Shown here: in pieces, positions 19,278-28,230 of the stretch
Layout: every line of letters starts with the position of its first letter
Numbering within the stretch: position 1 is the stretch's first letter
Assembly (NCBI RefSeq): GCF_943193155.1
Contig: NZ_CALPDB010000006.1
Coordinates: 1-64,000, forward strand
Length of the DNA: 64,000 nt
Direction: 5' to 3'
Origin: Veillonella intestinalis
GTDB lineage: Bacteria > Bacillota > Negativicutes > Veillonellales > Veillonellaceae
Notes under the pieces: generated by a model
What the model was told of the DNA's origin: nothing
Database searches by the model: none
What the model saw: only the letters and a program-made list of their open reading frames with translations
Translations under genes and position numbers: made by a program

Positions 19278-20636
19278 TCAACCCATAAATGGTAAGTTTG
19301 GTAGTTTTGGTAGCATACCTTTTTTACCTTTACGCATAGATCCCATTTTTTTCATCATTTTTTGTGCTTCTTCAAACTGCTTAATGAGGCGGTTTACATC
19401 TTGCACACGAGTACCAGACCCCATAGCAATACGCTTGCGGCGGGACCCGTTCAATATTTTAGGATTCGCTTTTTCTTTTGGCGTCATCGATTGGATAATC
19501 GCTTCAATACGGCGAATTTCTTTACTATCTAAATCAATATCTTTTAATTGGTCTTTTATCTTACCCATACCAGGTATTAAACCAATTAAATCTTGGAATT
19601 TCCCCATCTTACGGACTTGATTCATCTGCTTTAAGAAATCATCTAAGGTGAACTCATTGCGTTGCATTTTCATAGCTAATTCCTTAGCTTCTTCTTCATT
19701 CACCAATTCCTTAGTACGATCAATCAAAACGCCTAAGTCGCCTAAGTCGAGGATACGTGATGCCATACCTTCTGGACGGAATTCTTCAAGACCATCCATC
19801 TTTTCACTAGTCCCCATAAATTTAATAGGACGTCCAGTTACCGATTTAATGGATAAGGCTGCACCGCCTTTAGCATCGCCATCTAACTTCGTCATGACCA
19901 CGCCATCAATGCCTAACCGTTCATTGAAGGTTTGCGCTGTTTGTACTGCATCTTGACCAATCATAGCATCCACTACAAGAAGAATCTCATGAGGTCGAAC
20001 AGATTGCTTAATATTAACCAGCTCAGTCATCAACGTTTCATCAATCGCTAAACGACCTGCCGTATCTATAATAACTACATCTTTTAGCATAGAGGTGCTA
20101 GCGTTGATAGCATCGCGCGCAATATCTACCGGATTAGCCCCTGGTGTTTCATCGGCAAAGACAGGAATATCAATTTGTTTACCTACAACTTGCAACTGTT
20201 TAATCGCGGCTGGACGATACACGTCGGCGGCCACTAACATTGGATGCTTGCCTTTTTTACGAAGATATACTGCTAATTTGCCAGCTGTTGTTGTTTTACC
20301 AGCCCCTTGCAAACCAACGAGCATAATCACCGTTGGTGGCTTAGAGGAAATAGTAATGCCACTTTGCACCCCACCCAATAACTCTGTTAACTCATCTTTA
20401 ACGATTTTAATAACAGTCTGTACTGGATTCAGTGAGCCATATACTTCTTCGCCAATGGCTTTCTCTTTAATGCGATTAACGAAGTCCTTAACAACACCTA
20501 AATTTACATCCGCTTCAATTAAGGCTAGGCGCACTTGACGTAAGGCTTGTTTCAAATCGTCTTCACTAATCGTTCCCTTGCCTTTTAAGGACTTAAAGAC
20601 TTCTTCCAATTTTTGTGTTAAATTATCAAAAGCCAT
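19278..20636 (-). CDS. ffh: Signal recognition particle protein Ffh
   Basis: About 452 residues. The GTPase that, with 4.5S RNA, targets nascent membrane proteins. N domain, then 'MLVGLQGAGKTTTAGKLA' (G1), 'DTAGR', 'TKLDGDAKGGAALS', and a Met-rich M domain near the C-terminus ('QMNQVRKMGKFQDLIGLIPGMG', 'KMMKKMGSMRKG'). The frame is open seven codons upstream, but GGAGGGATAAG directly before the ATG at 20636 fixes the start. It begins one base after ylxM ends. Confidence 0.97.
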   Translation of the reverse strand: MAFDNLTQKLEEVFKSLKGKGTISEDDLKQALRQVRLALIEADVNLGVVKDFVNRIKEKAIGEEVYGSLNPVQTVIKIVKDELTELLGGVQSGITISSKPPTVIMLVGLQGAGKTTTAGKLAVYLRKKGKHPMLVAADVYRPAAIKQLQVVGKQIDIPVFADETPGANPVDIARDAINASTSMLKDVVIIDTAGRLAIDETLMTELVNIKQSVRPHEILLVVDAMIGQDAVQTAQTFNERLGIDGVVMTKLDGDAKGGAALSIKSVTGRPIKFMGTSEKMDGLEEFRPEGMASRILDLGDLGVLIDRTKELVNEEEAKELAMKMQRNEFTLDDFLKQMNQVRKMGKFQDLIGLIPGMGKIKDQLKDIDLDSKEIRRIEAIIQSMTPKEKANPKILNGSRRKRIAMGSGTRVQDVNRLIKQFEEAQKMMKKMGSMRKGKKGMLPKLPNLPFMG

Positions 20637-20637
20637 C

Positions 20638-20997
20638 TTATCCCTCCATCTGTGCAACTAACTGATATAATGTATTCGTGGAAGTTTGAAACTCAGCATC
20701 CTTCGCACGACTTTGTAAGTGGTCTAACTCTTTACGCATAGCAGCTACTACGGTTTCTCGCTTCTCATATTGAGCTACTAAATGTAATTTGCTTTCATAC
20801 ATTTCTAATAATTGTCTAGCTCGTTCAATATTATCATAAATAGCTTGTCTTGAAACGCCTAATTGCTCAGCAATCTCACCTAATGACATATCTGCTTCAT
20901 GATGTAATGCTAAACATTGCTGCTGACGCTCCGTCAATAGAGCGCCATAGAAGTCTAATAGCAAGCTAATTAATACTCGTTCTTCCATGTGACTCAC
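20638..20997 (-). CDS. ylxM: YlxM family helix-turn-helix protein
   Basis: 119 residues with a sigma-70 region 4-like helix-turn-helix: 'LTERQQQCLALHHEADMSLGEIAEQLGVSRQAIYDNIERARQLL' (about 20-63), followed by a helical tail. YlxM proteins are encoded just upstream of ffh in Firmicutes and have been linked to the SRP pathway. Ribosome site AAGGAGTGAG. It is the first gene of a unit running to trmD. Confidence 0.9.
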   Translation of the reverse strand: MSHMEERVLISLLLDFYGALLTERQQQCLALHHEADMSLGEIAEQLGVSRQAIYDNIERARQLLEMYESKLHLVAQYEKRETVVAAMRKELDHLQSRAKDAEFQTSTNTLYQLVAQMEG

Positions 20998-21033
20998 TCC
21001 TTCACGGTGTCAAGCTAAAAAACTTTACACGTA

Positions 21034-21062
21034 ATTCTACCAAAGTTACTACTACGTGTCAA
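21034..21062 (-). promoter_or_regulatory. Promoter of the ylxM-ffh-rpsP-khpA-ylqD-rimM-trmD unit
   Basis: Minus-strand TTGACA (plus 21057-21062) and TAGAAT (plus 21034-21039) with a 17-base spacer, about 35 bases upstream of the ylxM start. Near-consensus, as expected for a translation and secretion operon. Confidence 0.82.
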
Positions 21063-21114
21063 GGCTTTTCCCTTAACAGTTTAAAAAGAATATAATCCAC
21101 GTCTATTTACACAG

Positions 21115-21150
21115 AAAAACACCACGACGCTCGCTTCGCCGTGGTGCTTT
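21115..21150 (-). terminator. Terminator downstream of the structured element
   Basis: Arms CACCACGACG (21120-21129) and CGCCGTGGTG (21137-21146) around a GAAGCGAG-type loop; a T run follows on the minus strand (21115-21119). A shorter T tract follows on the plus strand. It separates the copA side from the ylxM promoter. Confidence 0.8.
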
Positions 21151-21155
21151 TCTTT

Positions 21156-21358
21156 CTCGGTAGTGAATATTGAAGTTCAGCTTTATTAATGTAACTTAGT
21201 TAGCAGCGCTCATTAATAAAGAGGACTAGAACATCTTACTAAAAATCCGCTCGCTTCAGATTCTTAGTTTCGTTCTCTTTAAGTAGTATATACCGAGATA
21301 TTTATTTTGTGAAATTTCAGTTATTTATATCAGTTATTACTTTTAGCAATAACAAAAC
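21156..21358 (-). ncRNA. Putative structured RNA between copA and ylxM
   Basis: No gene lies in 20998-21464. Read on the minus strand, CTCGGTA (21291-21297) and TACCGAG (21156-21162) close a domain holding two strong hairpins: ACTAAGAATC/GATTTTTAGT (21238-21268) and a perfect 11-base stem CTTTATTAATG/CATTAATAAAG (21181-21221). AAAGAG upstream can pair with the CTCTTT that begins the second stem, so two folds compete. A promoter-like pair lies just upstream and a terminator just downstream. It could be an independent RNA such as 6S, or the copA 3' untranslated region, or a small inverted-repeat element. I do not recognise a known family. Confidence 0.45.
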
Positions 21359-21364
21359 TAGAAT

Positions 21365-21393
21365 AATATAACCAATGGTTTTAATGATAACAA
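21365..21393 (-). promoter_or_regulatory. Promoter-like sequence for the putative RNA
   Basis: Minus-strand TTGTTA (plus 21388-21393) and TATATT (plus 21365-21370), spacer 17 bases. Transcription would begin near 21358 and run through the structured element to the terminator at 21115, giving an RNA of about 240 bases. Given the A/T-rich surroundings a chance match is possible. Confidence 0.4.
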
Positions 21394-21440
21394 AACGTGT
21401 AAAAACTGACACTACTTGATTACTAAAATCATCAGTTTCT

Positions 21441-21466
21441 AAGTAATTATTTATAAATAATTACTT
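21441..21466. repeat. Perfect 26-base palindrome at the copA stop codon
   Basis: AAGTAATTATTTA and its exact complement, with no loop, covering two bases of the copA stop codon. It lacks a T run, so it is a weak terminator at best, but could protect the copA mRNA end. Confidence 0.6.
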
Positions 21467-23639
21467 AATTTAAACTAGCTCGTTTTAAGCGCAAGGAATT
21501 ACTTACCACTGCCACTGAACTAAAGGCCATGGCAGTACCAGCTACAATGGGAGTTAAAAGTCCTACAGCAGCCAATGGAATCCCAATACAGTTAAAAATA
21601 AGAGCCCAGAATAAATTTTGACGAATATTGCCCATTGTTTTACGACTTAAGGTTACTGCTTGTACTAACGTATGCAAATCATTGCGCACTAAGACAATAT
21701 CAGCCGCTTCTACCGCAATATCCGTGCCATTACCAATGGCAAAACCTATATCAGCTAATGTCAAAGCGGGAGCATCATTAATTCCATCACCAACCATGCC
21801 TACTACATAGCCCGCTTTGCGAAGTTCGTCAATTTTACCAGCTTTATCTTGAGGCAATACTTCCGCCATAACATGAGAAATACCAGCCCGTTCCGCCATA
21901 TATTGAGCGGTACGACGATTATCACCAGTTAGCATCCATACTTCAATACCACGTTCTTGCAATGTTTTAATAACTGCTGGAACTTCTGGTCGAAGTTCAT
22001 CTTCTACGGCCCACAAAGCTCTAATAGTGCCATCTACGGCCAATAAAGATACCGAAGCACCTCGTTCTTCCTCTTGCAATACAGCCTCGTCTATATGATC
22101 AACCATATAGCCTAACTGTTTCATCCAACGACTGTGCCCTAACTGAACCTGTTGTCCATTTACAACTGCTTCAAGACCATGACCTGGTACTTCTTTAAAA
22201 CTAGCTACCGTAGGTAAAACACCACCACCTAACTCATTAGCGCCAAAAGTAGCCATTGCTTTTGCAATTGGATGAGTTGTGCAATTTTCTACAGCAGTCA
22301 TGATACCAATGTTCTCTTTTTCCGTTCCAGTAAAATGCATAGTTTTGCTAACCATTAAAGTCCCTTTAGTCAAAGTCCCCGTTTTATCTAATACGATAGC
22401 ATTTAATTTACCTGCTCGTTCTAAAAATTCAGCACTTTTAATTAAAATACCATGCTCAGCCCCTAAGCCTGACCCTACCATAATCGAGGTTGGTGTTGCT
22501 AAACCTAATGCACAAGGACAGGCAATAACCAATACAGCTGTGCCATGCATAAGTGCTACACCCCAAGTAGCATTAAAACCAAAATACCATACTAAGGCGG
22601 TTAAAATAGCTAAACCAATAACGGTAGGAACGAAATAAGCAGCTACAACATCTGCTACGCGCTGAATGGACGCCTTAGAAGTCTGTGCCGCTTCTACAAC
22701 TTTAATAATTTGCGACAACATAGTATCTGAACCAATTTTTTCAGCTCTCATTGTGAAAACGCCCGTTTCATTCACTGTTGCACCAATAACATTGCTCCCT
22801 GTACTTTTCTCAACAGGTAAACTTTCACCGGTCAACATGGCTTCATTAACTGCAGATTGCCCTTCTAGTACAACACCATCTACCGGAATTTTTTCACCAG
22901 CTCGCACTTGTAGCACATCACCCACTTGAACCTCAGCTGTAGGAATATCTATCCACTGATTATCTCGCTGTACATGTGCTATACTAGGCTGCAAATTCAT
23001 CAACTTTTCAAGGGCTTCTGACGTACGCCCCTTAGCCACCTCTTCTAATACTTTTCCTAATAAGATAAAGGTTATAAGCCAAGCAGACGTTTCAAAATAC
23101 ATGTCATGACTGCCAATATACATATTGTATATACTAAATACATATGCCACTGTTGTGCCCAGAGCGACTAATACATCCATAGTCAAAGAGCCGCCTTTAA
23201 TAGCCCCCCAAGCTCCTTGATAGAAAACTAAACCAGGGCCAAATTGAGCAATAGTAGCTAAAATTAGCTCTACCCAGTGGGGCAACATAGGCCAACCAAA
23301 CAGGTGATGACCTACCATACTAGCCATCATCGGCACGGCCATAAAGGCCGCTATAATCATACGATATAATTGAGGTTTATAATTAACTTTTTCTAAGGTA
23401 TGAGCCCCAGCAGCCGCCAAAGACGCACCGAACCCAATATCAGTAATGGCTTTAACTACATCATCAGGGGTTACAGAACTATCCTCCGTATAGGTTACAC
23501 TTCCTTTGCGTGTCAATAAATTGACCTTCACATCCGCTACACCATCTAAACGACTCACTACTTTTTCCACACGAGCAACACAGGCCGCACAATGCATGCC
23601 TGTAATATCAAATTCATTACTTCGACTACTCAAAACCAA
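21465..23639 (-). CDS. copA: Copper-translocating P-type ATPase
   Basis: 724 residues, P1B-type pump exporting Cu(I). One N-terminal metal-binding domain with 'GMHCAAC' (14-20), eight predicted membrane segments, '[12 protein letters not shown]' in the transport helix, 'DKTGTLTKG' with the phosphorylated Asp, 'HPIAKAMA' (His-Pro locus) and '[21 protein letters not shown]'. The only in-frame start before the metal-binding motif is a TTG at 23639, with AAGGA at suitable distance. csoR lies about 110 bases upstream on the same strand, making a copper-induced unit. A CopZ chaperone is not seen nearby. Confidence 0.94.
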   Translation of the reverse strand: MVLSSRSNEFDITGMHCAACVARVEKVVSRLDGVADVKVNLLTRKGSVTYTEDSSVTPDDVVKAITDIGFGASLAAAGAHTLEKVNYKPQLYRMIIAAFMAVPMMASMVGHHLFGWPMLPHWVELILATIAQFGPGLVFYQGAWGAIKGGSLTMDVLVALGTTVAYVFSIYNMYIGSHDMYFETSAWLITFILLGKVLEEVAKGRTSEALEKLMNLQPSIAHVQRDNQWIDIPTAEVQVGDVLQVRAGEKIPVDGVVLEGQSAVNEAMLTGESLPVEKSTGSNVIGATVNETGVFTMRAEKIGSDTMLSQIIKVVEAAQTSKASIQRVADVVAAYFVPTVIGLAILTALVWYFGFNATWGVALMHGTAVLVIACPCALGLATPTSIMVGSGLGAEHGILIKSAEFLERAGKLNAIVLDKTGTLTKGTLMVSKTMHFTGTEKENIGIMTAVENCTTHPIAKAMATFGANELGGGVLPTVASFKEVPGHGLEAVVNGQQVQLGHSRWMKQLGYMVDHIDEAVLQEEERGASVSLLAVDGTIRALWAVEDELRPEVPAVIKTLQERGIEVWMLTGDNRRTAQYMAERAGISHVMAEVLPQDKAGKIDELRKAGYVVGMVGDGINDAPALTLADIGFAIGNGTDIAVEAADIVLVRNDLHTLVQAVTLSRKTMGNIRQNLFWALIFNCIGIPLAAVGLLTPIVAGTAMAFSSVAVVSNSLRLKRASLN

Positions 23640-23746
23640 TCACATCCTTCTAATTCTTTCTTTACATCTATAACTGCCTATACGATAATCTCGCACACCA
23701 CTATCTTTCTGTATATGATGTATATCATAGGCCTATCTTTCATACA

Positions 23747-24016
23747 TTATTTATGCAAGGATTTATATACGCCCATTAATTCTGTAATAGCATCATCTTC
23801 ATTGCCCTTTTTAATAGCATCAACGACACAAGAGCGGGAATGACTTTCTAGCATTATTAATCCTACTTGATATAAAGCGGCTCGTACGGCACCTATTTGT
23901 TGTAAAACTTCTACACAGTACCGATGATCATCAATCATCTTTTCAATCCCTTCCACTTGACCTTTAATCCGCCGTAAACGACGACTTAACTTATCTATCT
24001 CCATATCATTTAACAT
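23747..24016 (-). CDS. csoR: Copper-sensing repressor CsoR
   Basis: An 89-residue all-helical repressor. The Cu(I) ligands Cys-His-Cys are present: Cys in 'HRYCVEVLQQI' (about 34), His and Cys in 'ESHSRSCVVDA' (about 59-63). The basic N-terminal 'LSRRLRRIKGQVEGI' binds DNA. Copper loading releases the operator and lets copA be made. The start at 24016 has GAGG upstream; a second ATG four codons on is possible. A matching operator lies about 120 bases upstream. Confidence 0.92.
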   Translation of the reverse strand: MLNDMEIDKLSRRLRRIKGQVEGIEKMIDDHRYCVEVLQQIGAVRAALYQVGLIMLESHSRSCVVDAIKKGNEDDAITELMGVYKSLHK

Positions 24017-24136
24017 ATCAAGGCCTCACTTATTAAAAATAAAAAATATATAATTAAACAATTACTAACAGATTATGCCAGTAAGCAATGCATTCAACTA
24101 TAAAACAATTAAATATAAGAATACATACATCGCCTC

Positions 24137-24164
24137 AATATACCCCCAGGGAGTATTTCAACAA
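24137..24164 (-). promoter_or_regulatory. csoR-copA promoter with CsoR operator
   Basis: Minus-strand TTGTTG (plus 24159-24164) and TATATT (plus 24137-24142) with a 16-base spacer. Between and over them lies TATACCCCCAGGGAGTATT (24139-24157), a G/C-tract pseudo-palindrome with ATAC/GTAT ends as known for CsoR boxes. A second half-like GGGGTAT lies at 24206-24212. The rest of 24017-24369 shows no gene. Confidence 0.75.
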
Positions 24165-24369
24165 CTACTATAATAGTAAACCTTCTCAATAAGAACGTCA
24201 ACATAGGGGTATTGTCTAATTCTTCAAAATTCCGTATCATAAAATATAACAAGTCTATATAGCTAATACTCAGATAATTAGCTATATAGCAATACTTTAA
24301 GGTTAGTGCATCAGAACTTACTTACAATCCATATAAGTTTCTTTTTATATATTTTAACAGGGGGTATAC

Positions 24370-25002
24370 ATGGAGTCATATATTACAGTTAGCCAAGAGC
24401 ATCGCATAGAATATATTGTAGAAAAATCACGCTTTATTGCTACTGCCATACCTTGTGCAACAGAAACAGACGCACAAGCTGCTATCGCCCGCATTACCAA
24501 AGAATTCTGGGATGCTACCCATAATTGTACTGCTTATGCCCTAGGCCCAAGACAAGAGCAGCAACGCTCATCAGATAACGGTGAACCTTCAGGTACAGCA
24601 GGTAAACCTATGCTTGAAGTCTTAAAAAAAACCGGTCTTACCAATACACTCATTGTAGTAACCCGCTACTTTGGCGGCATTAAACTAGGTGCGGGTGGTC
24701 TCATTAGAGCCTATTCTCATAGTGCTGCTGAAGTCATTCACAGTGCCCCTAAAACATTGCATGCACCACGTCAGCTTATATCCATTACCATTGACTATGG
24801 CCTATTTGGCACTGTAGAACGTTATTTACAAGATGAAACGTATTATTATGAAACTAATTTTACTGATACAGTTACGGTCATCATTTATGTAGAACCAGAA
24901 CGCTTAGCACCATTAGAAACAGCCTTAGCCAGTATAACTAGCGGGCAACATAATTGGACTTTACTAGAAGAAAAATTAGTAGCTCTGCCTTATACAGACT
25001 AA
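24370..25002 (+). CDS. YigZ/IMPACT family protein
   Basis: A 210-residue cytoplasmic protein. The N-terminal UPF0029 domain contains 'KSRFIATAIPC', 'ATHNCTAYALG', 'DNGEPSGTAGKPML' and 'VTRYFGGIKLGAGGLIRAYS', all hallmark motifs; a C-terminal ferredoxin-like DUF1949 domain follows (about 135-205). Eukaryotic relatives regulate translation through GCN1; the bacterial role is not settled. It stands alone, after an AGGGGG ribosome site. Confidence 0.9.
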   Translation: MESYITVSQEHRIEYIVEKSRFIATAIPCATETDAQAAIARITKEFWDATHNCTAYALGPRQEQQRSSDNGEPSGTAGKPMLEVLKKTGLTNTLIVVTRYFGGIKLGAGGLIRAYSHSAAEVIHSAPKTLHAPRQLISITIDYGLFGTVERYLQDETYYYETNFTDTVTVIIYVEPERLAPLETALASITSGQHNWTLLEEKLVALPYTD

Positions 25003-25181
25003 ACCATCTACCATAGACCATTGGCTACTTACTTTAAGACTCTGCCCACCAGCCAACTCATAGCATTCCCTTACTACCTGTTAAACATTTATGCCTTTAG
25101 GGGCTGACAAATGATGTTACACATAGTACAATAAGGGTATAATAATGTAAAAATATATTTAAAGTAGTACGCCCACACTAC

Positions 25182-25195
25182 ATTGTCATGACAAT
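25182..25195. repeat. 14-base palindrome upstream of the lysR-type gene
   Basis: ATTGTCATGACAAT is a perfect palindrome about 30 bases upstream of the regulator start; a second inverted repeat, GTAGT-N9-ACTAC (about 25164-25181), lies next to it. Both are candidates for autoregulatory sites. Confidence 0.5.
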
Positions 25196-25223
25196 CTTAC
25201 TTGTATAGGCAGGGAGGATTCTC

Positions 25224-26114
25224 ATGGACACATCATATTATTACAATTTCATCATCTTAGTACAAACCGGTAATATGACTCAAGCAGCGAATATTTTACA
25301 CATCACGCAACCTGCTTTGAGCAAACAACTCAAATATTTAGAGGCCGAGTTTGGCACGCCCCTCTTGCATATAAAACGTGGTCAGCGAGGGGCTAATTTT
25401 CGTCTCACTGAAGCTGGTCGCATCTTCTATGAAAAAGCACAGCAATTATGCGCCATTGAAGAATCTACCTATGCCGATGTAAAGCGTTTAAACTCGGCCG
25501 TTGAAGGGACTTTGCGAATCAGTTCTTCTGCGTCTCGCTCAACAGGTTTAATACAACAATATTTACAAGATTTTTCTCATAAATATCCGTCCGTTCATTA
25601 TGAAATTTACGAAGGCTTAATGAGTGATGTTACTGAGTCACTTTTAAACGGTCAAGCAGAAATTGGCTTGTGCAACTCCCAAATGGTTGATACTAGTCGC
25701 TTTGACATTCTCTTTACCCAACCAGAATCTCTCTACGCAGTATTTCGTAATGATATTTTTTGGAGTACCCTAGAAAAAGACAACCTCACTTGGGATGAAA
25801 TTGCTCGTTGTCCCCTTAGTTTATCTGGTGGATCAGTGCGAATGCTCATGCAAAGCGCCAGTCGCCTATTCAATAACTTAAATGTCATCTCTGTTACAAC
25901 AACCAAAAGCTCTGCCATTGAATGGGCACAATTAGGTCGTACGGTCGCCATTATTCCCATGGACTCACAAGAGAAAGTTCATGGCCGTAAAATGACCCGT
26001 ATTCGTTTACCCGAGTTAGCTACTGGCTTTCACAAAAGTTTTATTACTATAAAAGGTCATACACCATCCTTAGTAGCCAAGCAGTTTTTAGAGTTTTACC
26101 AAGGAATCATGTAG
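25224..26114 (+). CDS. LysR family transcriptional regulator
   Basis: 296 residues. The N-terminal helix-turn-helix is clear ('NFIILVQTGNMTQAANILHITQPALSKQLKYLEAEFGTPLLHIKRG', about 7-53) and a periplasmic-binding-protein-like effector domain follows from about 90. The ligand is unknown. There is no divergent gene, unusual for LysR regulators: yigZ upstream reads the same way. The nearest possible targets are the glutaredoxin-like gene 156 bases downstream or yigZ. Confidence 0.92.
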   Translation: MDTSYYYNFIILVQTGNMTQAANILHITQPALSKQLKYLEAEFGTPLLHIKRGQRGANFRLTEAGRIFYEKAQQLCAIEESTYADVKRLNSAVEGTLRISSSASRSTGLIQQYLQDFSHKYPSVHYEIYEGLMSDVTESLLNGQAEIGLCNSQMVDTSRFDILFTQPESLYAVFRNDIFWSTLEKDNLTWDEIARCPLSLSGGSVRMLMQSASRLFNNLNVISVTTTKSSAIEWAQLGRTVAIIPMDSQEKVHGRKMTRIRLPELATGFHKSFITIKGHTPSLVAKQFLEFYQGIM

Positions 26115-26169
26115 CCGTTCACAACTAAACGATAGGCTTTTGTAAATTATACAAATTATATCTAAAAAA

Positions 26170-26198
26170 TTGAATGTTATGCAATTATATGGTATACT
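26170..26198 (+). promoter_or_regulatory. Promoter of the glutaredoxin-like gene
   Basis: TTGAAT (26170-26175) and TATACT (26193-26198), spacer 17, with a TG extension of the -10. The start of transcription is expected near 26205, inside the inverted repeat described next. Confidence 0.65.
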
Positions 26199-26200
26199 AT

Positions 26201-26227
26201 GGGTAGTGGTACTTGTAACCACTACCC
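26201..26227. promoter_or_regulatory. Inverted repeat over the transcription start: operator or lysR terminator
   Basis: Perfect 10-base arms GGGTAGTGGT (26201-26210) and ACCACTACCC (26218-26227) with a 7-base spacer. It begins two bases after the -10 hexamer, so it could be a repressor site. It also stands downstream of the lysR-type gene and is followed by a T-rich stretch, so it may instead end that transcript. Confidence 0.55.
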
Positions 26228-26270
26228 TTTCATTATTTTTGTGTTAATAATACGTAAAGGATGAATAACT

Positions 26271-26546
26271 ATGAAAGAAATTTTAGGTTTCCACTTAAAC
26301 GGTTGTCCTTATTGCCAAAATGCATTTAAAGCAATTGAAGAATTAAAAGCTGAAAATCCAGCTTATGGTGATATTAAAATTAATTGGGTAGAAGATCAGG
26401 ATGCGCATGAATTATTTAAAACACATCCATATGATTACTATCCAAACCTTTGGTTTGACTTAGATAAACAATATGAAGCTAAACCAGGTGAAAGCTACGA
26501 AGAAACAAAACAATTAATTAAAGCTGTTTTTGATAAAGCATTATAA
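26271..26546 (+). CDS. Glutaredoxin-like protein
   Basis: A 91-residue single thioredoxin-fold domain. The redox motif CPYC lies at about residues 13-16 ('FHLNGCPYCQNAFKAIEEL') as in glutaredoxins. The cis-Pro region is 'YDYYPNLWFD'. It is acidic overall and lacks a signal peptide, so it acts in the cytoplasm, probably as a thiol-disulfide reductant in this anaerobe. Strong own promoter and terminator make it a single-gene unit. Confidence 0.85.
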   Translation: MKEILGFHLNGCPYCQNAFKAIEELKAENPAYGDIKINWVEDQDAHELFKTHPYDYYPNLWFDLDKQYEAKPGESYEETKQLIKAVFDKAL

Positions 26547-26556
26547 TTAAAAGTAC

Positions 26557-26580
26557 AAAAAGGCCCTTAAGGGCCTTTTT
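26557..26580. terminator. Bidirectional terminator
   Basis: A perfect palindrome, AAAAAGGCCCTT and its complement (26557-26580), giving a GC-rich stem with T tracts both ways. It serves the glutaredoxin-like gene and the convergent permease gene. Confidence 0.9.
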
Positions 26581-26593
26581 TATTTACACAATT

Positions 26594-27979
26594 TTATACA
26601 ATTTCTTTTTTCAATTGATAGATTAATAATAACATAATAAACCATACAGGTGTTACAAATAAGGCAACACGTGTAGCCGGATTAAAAGCAAGTGTTACGA
26701 TAACAAACGCAAAAAATGCCAATACTATATAATTAAAAACAGGAAACAAAGGCATTTTGAAACTGCTTTTAGCTGCTAAATCAGGTCTTGCTTTAACAAA
26801 TTTCATATGGCATATGGTGATAATTCCCCAAATATATAAGAAACAAAAAGTAGCCACACTCGTTATAATAACAAATACGCCTTCTGCAATTACATATTGT
26901 AAAGCCACCACTAAGCAAATAACCAATACAGATAAAAATAAAGCATTTGCAGGGACTTGCTTATTCGTCAATATTTCTAAAATTCCGGGAGCATGACTTC
27001 GTTTTGCTAGGGAATACAGCAAACGGCTTGTGCTAAATACACCACTATTACAAGCTGACGCAGCCGAAGTAAGCACTACAAAATTTACAATAGAAGCGGC
27101 CCCTACAATACCTATGGCTAAAAATACTTCTACAAAAGGACTCCGATCTGGATTAACAGAATCCCAAGGAAAAATACTCATAATAACGGCTAACGCACCA
27201 ACATAAAACAAAATGATTCGAATGGGAATACTATTAATGGACTGCGGAATTACTTTCTTAGGATTTTCTGTCTCCCCCGCCGTCAAGCCAACTAACTCAA
27301 TCCCAGCAAAAGCAAATACCACCATCTGAAAGGATTGGATAAAACCACTAAAGCCTTTAGGAAACCAACCACCATGACTCCATAAATTACTAAAACTAGC
27401 CACGCCTACAGACGTTGGCTGACCGGTAAAAATAAAATAAATCCCCAGTACAATTAAAGCTATAATAGCAACTACTTTAATGCAAGCAAACCAAAACTCT
27501 AATTCACCAAACAATTTGACTGTTAATAAATTCATCAACAATAAGATAAATAAAGTTACTAGACTAGGAATCCAAGCCTCTATACTAGGAAACCAGTACT
27601 TTACATAAATTCCTACCGCTGTTATATCTGCCATAGCAACTGAAATCCAACAAAACCAATATGTCCAGCCCGTAACAAAAGCCGCCTTTTCCCCCATATA
27701 GTCTTGTACAAATTCAATAAATGTATGATAATCCGTATTCGATAAAAGTAGCTCCCCTAAGGCGCGCATCATCAAAAAACAAATACCACCAGTAATAATA
27801 TAGGCAAATAAAATAGCTGGCCCGGTTAATGCAATTGAATGCCCAGATCCTAAAAATAGACCGGTGCCAATAGCGCCACCAATAGCAATAAGTTGCACAT
27901 GGCGATTTTTTAGCCCTCTGGCAAGGGTTTGTTCTTGATTCTTTGCTGAGCTCGTTACGGGTTCTAGTTCTTGATTCAT
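26594..27979 (-). CDS. Amino acid permease (APC superfamily, AAT type)
   Basis: A 461-residue polytopic inner-membrane transporter with about 12 hydrophobic segments. 'LKNRHVQLIAIGGAIGTGLFLGSG' (23-46) is the amino acid permease signature, 'FAFAGIELVGLTAGETENPKKVIPQSI' the central motif. Closest in feel to the D-serine/D-alanine/glycine and basic or aromatic amino acid branch; the substrate is not decidable here. Single gene with a terminator on its downstream side. Confidence 0.88.
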   Translation of the reverse strand: MNQELEPVTSSAKNQEQTLARGLKNRHVQLIAIGGAIGTGLFLGSGHSIALTGPAILFAYIITGGICFLMMRALGELLLSNTDYHTFIEFVQDYMGEKAAFVTGWTYWFCWISVAMADITAVGIYVKYWFPSIEAWIPSLVTLFILLLMNLLTVKLFGELEFWFACIKVVAIIALIVLGIYFIFTGQPTSVGVASFSNLWSHGGWFPKGFSGFIQSFQMVVFAFAGIELVGLTAGETENPKKVIPQSINSIPIRIILFYVGALAVIMSIFPWDSVNPDRSPFVEVFLAIGIVGAASIVNFVVLTSAASACNSGVFSTSRLLYSLAKRSHAPGILEILTNKQVPANALFLSVLVICLVVALQYVIAEGVFVIITSVATFCFLYIWGIITICHMKFVKARPDLAAKSSFKMPLFPVFNYIVLAFFAFVIVTLAFNPATRVALFVTPVWFIMLLLIYQLKKEIV

Positions 27980-28100
27980 CTAATAACACCCTCCTCTAGG
28001 CTAATTATGGATTAATTGATTAATAATTATTAATTATAGCAGTTCTAATGGGCCTATTTCTATAAAAAACAACAAAAAATACAATATACATGATAATACA

Positions 28101-28142
28101 AAAAACCTAAGGCAAGTATCATTACTCTTACCTTAGGTTTTT
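28101..28142 (-). terminator. Terminator after thrS
   Basis: Arms AAAAACCTAAGG (28101-28112) and CCTTAGGTTTTT (28131-28142), perfect over 12 bases with T tracts at both ends. It lies between thrS and the permease gene and can end thrS transcription. Confidence 0.8.
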
Positions 28143-28230
28143 GTTATAGTTTGTATAAATTTCTCATAATAGAGTAAGCAATTTCCTTTTATCTCTATTA
28201 CTTAGTAACTTGTCAGCTATTTATCAGCTA

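Noticed and set aside
21156-21297. Reading the CTCGGTA-bounded element as an insertion sequence or MITE
   Set aside because: Only seven-base ends match, I saw no target duplication and no second copy in the window. A small repeat element is not excluded, but the promoter and terminator fit an RNA better.
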